Source of the DNA: Muribaculaceae bacterium
Lineage (GTDB): Bacteria; Bacteroidota; Bacteroidia; Bacteroidales; Muribaculaceae
Assembly (NCBI GenBank): GCA_016292745.1
Contig: JAEDFO010000059.1
Location: 1-14,004, forward strand
Length of the DNA: 14,004 nucleotides
Direction of reading: 5' to 3'
The notes beneath the pieces are model-generated. The model saw only the letters and a program-made list of their open reading frames with translations, made no database searches and was not told where the DNA came from. Below, piece after piece: positions 8,527 to 14,004 of this stretch. Positions within the stretch are counted from its first letter, which is position 1. Every line of letters begins with the position of its first letter. Made by a program: the position numbers and the translations under genes.

Positions 8527-8553
8527 CGGAATGATACAGCTGCCCCGGATGGC

Positions 8554-8637
8554 TTATGGCAGTAAAATTACATATAGCCACAGCGGCAGCATTGCGAAAA
8601 CCGCCACAGCAGCAGGCACATTGACGAAAAAAATATC
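8554..8637 (-). other. Hydrophobic 27-codon in-frame tail after the chorismatase-like stop; possible gene remnant
   Basis: On the minus strand, directly after the TAG at 8640-8638 and in the same frame, 27 sense codons run to a TAA at 8556-8554. They encode a strongly hydrophobic string beginning DIFFVNVPAAVAVFAMLPLW. The opening resembles, by eye, the IFFxNVPxG segment of DHA2-type drug exporters. It has no obvious start codon context of its own. It may be a decayed fragment, a small membrane peptide, or chance. Only the open frame and the hydrophobicity are directly visible. Confidence 0.2.
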
Positions 8638-9783
8638 CTAGAATCGTGGAAATTGCGGAGCAGCTATCGGCTTCACAGCCACGCACTCCATCTCGACGAG
8701 CCACTGCGGACGGCACACCGGTGCATTTACCACCACCAGCGGCAACGCTCCGAAACGCTCGCCACACAGACGCATAACCACCTGATAATCGGCAATGTCG
8801 CGCAGATACACTATCACATAGCCCACATCGGCAAAGCTGCATTCGGCCTCGGCAAGCAGCGCCTCGACATTCTCAATCATGCGATGCGTCTGCCCCACAA
8901 TGTCGCCCACGTGGAGCACCTCGCCGCGATGGTCGATGCTCGCCGTACCCGAGATGAACACGTGACGGCGGTCGCCATAGTCGACGGCAGTTCCGCGTTC
9001 AAAGCTCACGCCATACAGGCTGGTGCGGCTCAGATTGTCGGATGCATACAGATGCCTTATCTGCTGCTGCGCAACACCCTCAATGCCATAGAAGTCGGCA
9101 GTTACCGACGCCTCCGGATTGGCATTGCGCCCGGCTATGCCGGTGCTGGCAATGTAGTGAGTGGCCTCGGTGAGACCGTTCAGGCGGAACATCTCGTTGC
9201 GCGCCTTCACCATCCCATGATAGTTAATGTCGATGTTGTCAACGAAAAACCATGTGCGCAGGCAGTTGTCGGCCATCGTCATGCCGTTGGCTTTCAAAGT
9301 ATCAGAGAAATTGTTGAGCAGCGCATGCGTCTCGCTGTACGAACTGGCAAACGGGTTGGCGTTGGTGCAGCTCCAATAATGGCGATAGCCGCCGTGCGAT
9401 GCCACCACCGTGCCATTGCCCAGCCTGCTCAATGAAGCGCCATCAACAAAATATGCCAGCAGCGCCACCTTGGTGCCGTCGAGCGGCGGCTGACCGATTA
9501 TCGACACCGCACATCCCATTTCACCGCTCGCCTGCCTTACCTGCGATGCCTGATTCGCCACATCGCTCAAGAAAAAACGCGAAAACACGCACACCGAGCC
9601 CTCAAGCCGAGCTTTCAACTGCTCGAAAGCGCCCATCACCGCATTCAGCTGCTCGTCAAACCGAGCAAACGCCGTTTCGGCATGAATAATGGCAAAATGT
9701 TCGGCAATGCCGCCTTCAATAGCTTTGGTTATCAGTTCGGCATACGCCTCCGGGCTATGTATTATTGTCTTGGTTGGGTTCAT
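8638..9783 (-). CDS. Two-domain YjgF/Rid-fold protein, chorismatase (FkbO/Hyg5)-like
   Basis: The protein has 381 residues, far longer than single-domain RidA (about 130), and shows two Rid-like halves. The N-terminal half includes RFFLSDVANQ (69-78) and IGQPPLDGTK (96-105). The C-terminal half matches the chorismatase pattern: LRTWFFVDNID (175-185), HYIASTGI (209-216), FISGTASIDHRGEVLHVGD (276-294) and CRPQWLVEMEC (357-367). In that last motif Glu364 corresponds to the conserved catalytic glutamate, and Gly279 and Cys357 fall where, as I recall, Hyg5-type (3-hydroxybenzoate-forming) enzymes differ from FkbO. Chorismatases split chorismate into pyruvate and a cyclic acid. No signal peptide is present, so it is cytoplasmic. 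It is a single gene facing away from the PorE-like gene and convergent with the heme-lipoprotein gene. The Rid fold is secure; the chorismate activity is a family-based inference, and an unassigned imine/enamine hydrolase-like role is the alternative. Confidence 0.75.
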   Translation of the reverse strand: MNPTKTIIHSPEAYAELITKAIEGGIAEHFAIIHAETAFARFDEQLNAVMGAFEQLKARLEGSVCVFSRFFLSDVANQASQVRQASGEMGCAVSIIGQPPLDGTKVALLAYFVDGASLSRLGNGTVVASHGGYRHYWSCTNANPFASSYSETHALLNNFSDTLKANGMTMADNCLRTWFFVDNIDINYHGMVKARNEMFRLNGLTEATHYIASTGIAGRNANPEASVTADFYGIEGVAQQQIRHLYASDNLSRTSLYGVSFERGTAVDYGDRRHVFISGTASIDHRGEVLHVGDIVGQTHRMIENVEALLAEAECSFADVGYVIVYLRDIADYQVVMRLCGERFGALPLVVVNAPVCRPQWLVEMECVAVKPIAAPQFPRF

Positions 9784-9797
9784 ATCAGTAATCAGTA
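9784..9797 (-). repeat. Tandem 7-bp repeat abutting the start codon of the chorismatase-like gene
   Basis: ATCAGTA occurs twice in a row (9784-9790, 9791-9797), immediately before the minus-strand ATG. On the coding strand this reads TACTGATTACTGAT then ATG. It occupies the place of a ribosome-binding site and contains no Shine-Dalgarno sequence. Confidence 0.6.
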
Positions 9798-9801
9798 GGC
9801 A

Positions 9802-9814
9802 CGGGGACTCCCCG
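9802..9814 (-). promoter_or_regulatory. GC-rich hairpin in the leader of the chorismatase-like gene
   Basis: CGGGG (9802-9806) and CCCCG (9810-9814) form a perfect 5-bp stem around a 3-nt loop, ending 18 bp upstream of the minus-strand start codon. In the mRNA it would lie just 5' of the initiation region and could affect translation; this role is inference. Confidence 0.4.
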
Positions 9815-9937
9815 AACCATTTCAGCCCACGAATTTACAAAACATTGTCAACATATTAAAATTTATTCCCTACAGCCAACTATTTATCCACCCGAAAGCC
9901 CCCTGCCACACATTTTTTTGAAGAAATGAAATAGCGC

Positions 9938-9956
9938 GCAGTGCCGGCCGCACTGC
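9938..9956. promoter_or_regulatory. Near-perfect dyad (GCAGTGC-N5-GCACTGC), candidate operator
   Basis: GCAGTGC at 9938-9944 and GCACTGC at 9950-9956 are exact inverted repeats around CGGCC. The dyad ends about 26 bp before the -7 element at 9983, next to the expected -33 position, in the spacer between two divergent genes. It has no adjacent T-tract on either strand, so an operator is favoured over a terminator. Confidence 0.45.
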
Positions 9957-9982
9957 TACGTCGACAATGTGCAGGCGATAAA

Positions 9983-9990
9983 TACTTTTG
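9983..9990 (+). promoter_or_regulatory. Bacteroidetes -7 element for the PorE-like gene
   Basis: TACTTTTG matches TAnnTTTG exactly and lies 49 bp before the start at 10040. No clear TTTG lies at the -33 position (around 9959-9963), so an activator may be needed. The element overlaps a small hairpin, TTGCC (9988-9992) with GGCAA (9997-10001), around a CTTA loop at the expected transcription start. Confidence 0.55.
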
Positions 9991-10039
9991 CCCTTAGGCA
10001 ATAAAGATGGCAGAGCATTCGTTTATCAATAGATAAGGT

Positions 10040-12010
10040 ATGACTCGATATTTATCCTACATATTGTCGGCGTTTCTTATGCTCGCCATACTCGACGGCT
10101 GCCGCACTCCAAAACTCGCCGAAGCCGACGAGCAGTACGACCGTGGCGAATACTATAACGCCTCGAAAACCTACCGCAAGGTGTACAACAGCCTCAAGAA
10201 GCGCGAAGAGCGGCCACTGCGCGGCGAGGTAGCGTTCAAGATGGGCCTCTGCTACCGGCGTCTGAGCATGTCGGCACGCGCCGGCGCTGCCTTCCAGAAC
10301 GCACTGCGATATGAGTACCCCGACAGCATGTCGTACTTCTATCTTGGTCAGGCACTGCACAGCGAAGGCAAATACGACCTGGCTCTGAAACAGTACCAAC
10401 AGTTTCTCGACTTCCGTCCGGGCGACAAATTCACCCAAGAGTGCATCCGCGGCTGCGAACAGGCCATCCGCACCAAATCGACCCCCACGCGCTATGTGGT
10501 GAAGGCCGCGAAGCTCTTCAACTCGCGCCGTGCCGACTTCTCGCCCATGTATCACGGCGACGAAGATGAACTCTATTTTACCTCGTCGACCGAAAAAGCC
10601 ACCGGAACCACCGTGAGCGAAATCACCGGAACCAAGAACAGCGACATATTCTTCTCGAAAAAAGACGAGCAAGGCCAATGGCAACGCCCCGAACCAATCG
10701 AGGGCGAGGTGAACAGCGAATTCGACGAAGGCATAATCTCGTTCACCCCCGACGGCAACACCATGTATCTAACCAAGGCACGCCGCGAACCTAACGCCCC
10801 CACCTCGGTGGAAATCTACACCTCGCAACGCTCCGACGCCAAGTGGAGCACCCCGGTGAAATACGACATCACCGCCGACACCATCTCGGTGTACGGCCAC
10901 CCCGCAGTGTCGGCCGACGGCAAATTCCTCTATTTCTGCAGCGATATGCCCGGAGGATTCGGAGGAAAGGACATATGGCGAGTGTCGCTCGTCGACCGCG
11001 CCGGTAGCCTTGAGAATATGGGCGAGCAAATCAACACCGCCGGCGACGAAATGTTCCCCTACTGCCGCACCGACGAGGTGATTTACTTTGCCAGCAACGG
11101 CCACCCCGGATATGGCGGCCTCGACCTGTTCAAAGCCACCCAAACCGTCAGCGGGCACTGGAACGTGGAGAATATGGGTATGCCTATGAACTCCTCGGCC
11201 GACGATTTCGGCATTACATTTGGCCGCGGCGAATACGGATTCTTCTCGTCGAACCGAAAGGATGCTCGCGGATACGACCACATTTTCAGCTTCGAACTCC
11301 CCGAAATAAAGGTATGGATTAGCGGATACGTGCTCGACAAGGACGAAGAGCCGGTGCCTAACGCCATAATACGCATTGTGGGCAACGACGGCTCGAACCA
11401 GAAAGAGGTGGCACGCGACGACGGCTCGTTCCGTTTCCGCCTCGACCGCGGTGTGCACTATGTGATGCTCGCCGGCGCTCAGGGATACCTCAACGCCAAG
11501 CAGGAATTCGTGAGCGACATAGCCGAAGAAGATGCCGAATACAATGTCGACTTCATCCTCGCCTCTATCACCAAGCCCCAAGTGGTAGAAAACATTTTCT
11601 ACGACTTCGACAAGGCCACACTTCGCCCCGAATCGATGGCCGCTCTCGACTCGATGGCGCAGATGCTGCGCGACAACCCCAACGTGGTTATCGAAATGGC
11701 TTCGCACACCGACCGCTGGGGCTCCGACGAATACAACAACCGTCTGTCGCAACGCCGTGCTAAATCGGTGGTTGACTATCTGATTGCTGCCGGAGTGAAG
11801 CCCGACCGCCTGAAGCCACAAGGCTACGGCGAGAGCCGCCCGAAAACCGTAACCAAGCGTATTGCTCGACAATATCCGCAATTCAAGGAGGGCGACGTGC
11901 TCACCGAGGAATTCATTGAGCAACTTTCGCCCGAAGACCAGGAAGCCGCCGACCAGATTAACCGCCGCACCGAATTCCAGGTGCTCGACATCAACTACGA
12001 AATGTACTGA
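10040..12010 (+). CDS. PorE-like envelope lipoprotein: TPR, beta-propeller, CRD and OmpA C-terminal domain
   Basis: The signal peptide ends in LDGC with Cys21 as the lipid site. Residues about 25-145 form TPR repeats (DEQYDRGEYYNASKTYRKVY and AALRYEY-like helices up to FLDFRPGDKF). A PD40 beta-propeller spans about 150-420 (ISFTPDGNTMYL 233-244, AVSADGKFLYFCSD 289-302, DEVIYFASNGHPGYGG 345-360, FGRGEYGFFSSNR 394-406). A carboxypeptidase-regulatory-like domain lies at about 424-508. The OmpA-like domain at about 513-650 has FYDFDKATLRPES (520-532), HTD (Asp558) and LSQRRA (Arg573), the spacing known for diaminopimelate-binding Asp and Arg. This domain order is that of PorE, which tethers the type IX secretion system to peptidoglycan in Porphyromonas. 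No other secretion gene is nearby, so involvement in type IX secretion is inference; a general envelope tether is the alternative. Confidence 0.9.
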   Translation: MTRYLSYILSAFLMLAILDGCRTPKLAEADEQYDRGEYYNASKTYRKVYNSLKKREERPLRGEVAFKMGLCYRRLSMSARAGAAFQNALRYEYPDSMSYFYLGQALHSEGKYDLALKQYQQFLDFRPGDKFTQECIRGCEQAIRTKSTPTRYVVKAAKLFNSRRADFSPMYHGDEDELYFTSSTEKATGTTVSEITGTKNSDIFFSKKDEQGQWQRPEPIEGEVNSEFDEGIISFTPDGNTMYLTKARREPNAPTSVEIYTSQRSDAKWSTPVKYDITADTISVYGHPAVSADGKFLYFCSDMPGGFGGKDIWRVSLVDRAGSLENMGEQINTAGDEMFPYCRTDEVIYFASNGHPGYGGLDLFKATQTVSGHWNVENMGMPMNSSADDFGITFGRGEYGFFSSNRKDARGYDHIFSFELPEIKVWISGYVLDKDEEPVPNAIIRIVGNDGSNQKEVARDDGSFRFRLDRGVHYVMLAGAQGYLNAKQEFVSDIAEEDAEYNVDFILASITKPQVVENIFYDFDKATLRPESMAALDSMAQMLRDNPNVVIEMASHTDRWGSDEYNNRLSQRRAKSVVDYLIAAGVKPDRLKPQGYGESRPKTVTKRIARQYPQFKEGDVLTEEFIEQLSPEDQEAADQINRRTEFQVLDINYEMY

Positions 12011-12012
12011 CC

Positions 12013-12038
12013 CACAGCCGTCTGTGCGGATTTCCGCA
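12013..12038 (+). repeat. Two overlapping small inverted repeats after the PorE-like gene
   Basis: CACAG (12013-12017) pairs with CTGTG (12022-12026), and TGCGG (12025-12029) pairs with CCGCA (12034-12038). The two stems share two bases, so they are alternative folds. No T-tract follows, only A residues, so a standard intrinsic terminator is not supported. Confidence 0.35.
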
Positions 12039-12080
12039 AAAATGGTAACCTTTGCCGTAGTCCGTATTATCAACATTCCA

Positions 12081-12088
12081 CATCTTTG
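12081..12088 (+). promoter_or_regulatory. Possible -7 element for the TonB-dependent receptor gene
   Basis: CATCTTTG differs from TAnnTTTG in one base and lies 37 bp before the receptor start. CTTTGC recurs at 12050 and 12095, giving competing candidates, and no -33 box stands out. The gene might instead be read from upstream, since it lies 115 bp after the PorE-like gene in the same direction. Confidence 0.3.
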
Positions 12089-12125
12089 CCGCTTCTTTGC
12101 ACTGTAAAACAGAAAACTGCTAAAA

Positions 12126-14003
12126 ATGAGAATCAAACCCTTTATAATCATCGGAGCCACTTTGGCGGGCCATCTGACAGCATTGGCCGAGACTGAATTT
12201 ACCGACAGCATCGGGCTGAGCGAGGTGGTTGTTACCGGCTCACGGAATGTTACCGACATACGCCACCTGCCACAGACGGTTACCGTGGTCGACCATCTGA
12301 AACTCACCGAGAACCAGCGCACCAACGTGCTGCCCACCCTTATGGAGCAGGTGCCGGGGCTGATGGTTACAAGCCGCGGCATGATGGGCTACGGAGTGTC
12401 GACCGGAGGCTCGGGGGGCATGATGCTGCGCGGCATCTCGTCGGGCGCCGGACAGGTGATGGTGCTCATCGACGGACATCCGCAGTACAACGGTATCTTC
12501 GGACACCCCATAGCCGATGCCTATCCTACGATGATGACCGAAAGGGTTGAGGTGCTCCGCGGCCCGGCATCGATGCTCTACGGCTCGAATGCAATGGGTG
12601 GAGTGGTGAACATCGTCACCCGCACCAGCGAAGCCGACGGCAGCCATGGCTACGTTAATCTTGGAGCAGGCTCGTGGGGCACGTTGCAAGGCGAGGCAGG
12701 ATACAGCCTACGCCACGGCAAATGGCGCGCCACGGCAAGCGGACAATATGTCCGCTCCGACAATCACCGCCCAAATATGGGATTCGAGCAATACGGCGGA
12801 TTTGCCAAGGTTAACTACGACATCACCCCTCATTGGAACGTATTTGCCGATGCCTCCATCACCCACTTCAATGCCTCGTATCCCGGAACAACATCGGCAC
12901 CGATGCTCGATGCCGACCAATGGATTACCCGCGGCGCCATAGCCATTGGCATCGAAAACCATTACCGGCTGACAAGCGGCCGACTGAGCATTTACGACAA
13001 TTTCGGCCGACACAAAATCGACGACGGATACAATGCACTCACAGGCTCGCCGCAAACCCGACTGTTCCGCTCAAGCGATGCACTGCTGGGCATTTCGTGG
13101 TATCAAAGCGCCGTGTTGTGGAGCGGTGCACGCCTTACCGTTGGATTCGACTATCAGAACATCTACGGGCATGCCTACTACACCGACCGCCAAAACGGCA
13201 ATGTGCTTGAAACGCCCAATAAACAAAGCGGCGAGGAACGAAACCATGAACTGGCCGGATACGTGGATTTGCGACAGGACCTGTTCACATGGCTCACTGC
13301 CGAAGCGGGAGTGCGCTACGACCACCACACCATTACCGGCGGCGAGTGGATTCCTCAGGCGGGAATCGTGGTGCGCCCGTTGCGCAGCGGTGAACTCAAA
13401 CTGATGGCCAGCAAGGGATTCCGCAACCCAACCATGCGCGAGATGTACCTTTATCCGCCATCGAACACCGACCTGAAACCCGAACGGATGTGGAGCTACG
13501 AACTGTCGTGGAAACATCGCATCGCCTCGGGCCGCCTGCAATACGGTATCAACCTGTTTTGCATCGATGCCGACAACATTATCCAAACCGTCAACCGCCA
13601 GAATGTGAATACCGGCGAACTCAACAACAAAGGCATTGAATTTGAACTGCAATACCGCATCAACAGCCACTGGACACTTAACACCAACCACTCATGGCTC
13701 GATATGCGCCAACCGGTGCTGTCAGCGCCAAAATCCAAAAGCCATGCAGGTGTGACGATGAGCTACGGCCGATGGAGGGCCAATGTCGGTCTGACGGAGG
13801 TGTGCGGTCTCTACACCGCCATCGGCGACAACGAACACACCGAAGCCTTCACTCTGCTCAATGCCACAGTGAGCTACGCCCTCTGCCACCCCGTTACACT
13901 TTGGCTGAAAGGCGACAACCTCCTGGCTCAACGATATGAGTACATTGCCGGAATGCCTATGCCCAAAGCTACATTCATGGCCGGACTGAACTTGGAATTC
14001 TAA
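12126..14003 (+). CDS. TonB-dependent outer-membrane receptor (BtuB/CirA-like size class), ligand unknown
   Basis: The signal peptide runs to ALA|E (cleavage after residue 21). A TonB box, LSEVVVTGSR, lies at 31-40, followed by the plug domain (about 41-168) with VLIDGHPQYNGI (113-124) and VEVLRGPASMLYGSNAMGGV (141-160). The barrel follows, with the receptor signature SKGFRNPTMREMY (429-441) and NTDLKPERMWSYE (447-459), and ends in the aromatic NLEF. At 625 residues it has the size of vitamin B12, heme or siderophore receptors, not SusC, and it lacks a carboxypeptidase-regulatory domain and a SusD partner. The FRNP/NTDL pair recalls the FRAP/NPDL motifs of heme receptors, but the heme-specific residues cannot be confirmed by eye. 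The plug has a run of methionines (80, 86, 87, 99, 100) that might suit a metal ligand. The gene is complete, ending one base before the window edge. Confidence 0.93.
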   Translation: MRIKPFIIIGATLAGHLTALAETEFTDSIGLSEVVVTGSRNVTDIRHLPQTVTVVDHLKLTENQRTNVLPTLMEQVPGLMVTSRGMMGYGVSTGGSGGMMLRGISSGAGQVMVLIDGHPQYNGIFGHPIADAYPTMMTERVEVLRGPASMLYGSNAMGGVVNIVTRTSEADGSHGYVNLGAGSWGTLQGEAGYSLRHGKWRATASGQYVRSDNHRPNMGFEQYGGFAKVNYDITPHWNVFADASITHFNASYPGTTSAPMLDADQWITRGAIAIGIENHYRLTSGRLSIYDNFGRHKIDDGYNALTGSPQTRLFRSSDALLGISWYQSAVLWSGARLTVGFDYQNIYGHAYYTDRQNGNVLETPNKQSGEERNHELAGYVDLRQDLFTWLTAEAGVRYDHHTITGGEWIPQAGIVVRPLRSGELKLMASKGFRNPTMREMYLYPPSNTDLKPERMWSYELSWKHRIASGRLQYGINLFCIDADNIIQTVNRQNVNTGELNNKGIEFELQYRINSHWTLNTNHSWLDMRQPVLSAPKSKSHAGVTMSYGRWRANVGLTEVCGLYTAIGDNEHTEAFTLLNATVSYALCHPVTLWLKGDNLLAQRYEYIAGMPMPKATFMAGLNLEF

Positions 14004-14004
14004 T

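Noticed and set aside
8520..8562. Stem of GCCATAA (8520-8526) with TTATGGC (8554-8560), and CTGCC with GGCAG (8540-8562), as a terminator between convergent genes
   Set aside because: The loops are long, the stems overlap, and no T-tract follows on either strand.
12061..12084. A Fur-like iron box upstream of the TonB-dependent receptor
   Set aside because: Only a partial GATAAT-like half site is visible on the minus strand, with no second half site.
10769..12382. A 537-codon open frame on the minus strand opposite the PorE-like gene and its neighbour
   Set aside because: It lies antisense to well-supported domains, has low-complexity Val/Ala/His-rich composition typical of antisense frames in GC-biased genes, and matches no recognisable family.

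Overview
The window looks like a chromosomal stretch from a member of the Bacteroidales, plausibly a gut Muribaculaceae-like genome; the family is inference. The evidence is an adjacent SusC/SusD pair, lipoprotein signal peptides, TonB-dependent receptors with the EVVVxGxG type of TonB box, near absence of Shine-Dalgarno sequences, and promoters of the Bacteroidetes TAnnTTTG type (exact matches at 118-125 and 9983-9990). No RNA genes, insertion sequences, CRISPR arrays or phage genes were found.

Layout. 1-404 is a non-coding regulatory stretch with a good promoter and a leader of about 270 nt. 405-5165 encodes a SusC/RagA-type TonB-linked outer-membrane transporter and its SusD/RagB-type surface lipoprotein, 15 bp apart and closed by a strong intrinsic terminator at 5211-5249. 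5294-8526 is a second tight pair (14 bp apart): a polytopic inner-membrane protein of the DUF6057 type with a soluble C-terminal half, and a lipoprotein that combines one CxxCH heme-c motif with a PD40/TolB-like beta-propeller. 8638-9783 on the minus strand is a two-domain YjgF/Rid protein with the features of the chorismatase (FkbO/Hyg5) family. 10040-12010 is a lipoprotein with TPR, beta-propeller, carboxypeptidase-regulatory-like and OmpA peptidoglycan-binding domains, the architecture of PorE of the type IX secretion system. 12126-14003 is a compact TonB-dependent receptor, complete and ending one base before the window edge.

How the parts may work together. SusC and SusD should form a lidded importer for a glycan or oligopeptide. 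No glycoside hydrolase, peptidase or dedicated regulator is present in the window, so the substrate cannot be read from it. The DUF6057/heme-lipoprotein pair sits behind its own terminator and probable promoter, so it is better seen as an independent two-gene unit with a possible envelope redox or sensing role. The minus-strand chorismatase-like gene and the PorE-like gene diverge from a 256-bp spacer that contains a near-perfect dyad just upstream of the PorE-like promoter. The least described items are the DUF6057/CxxCH-propeller pair and the chorismatase-like enzyme.
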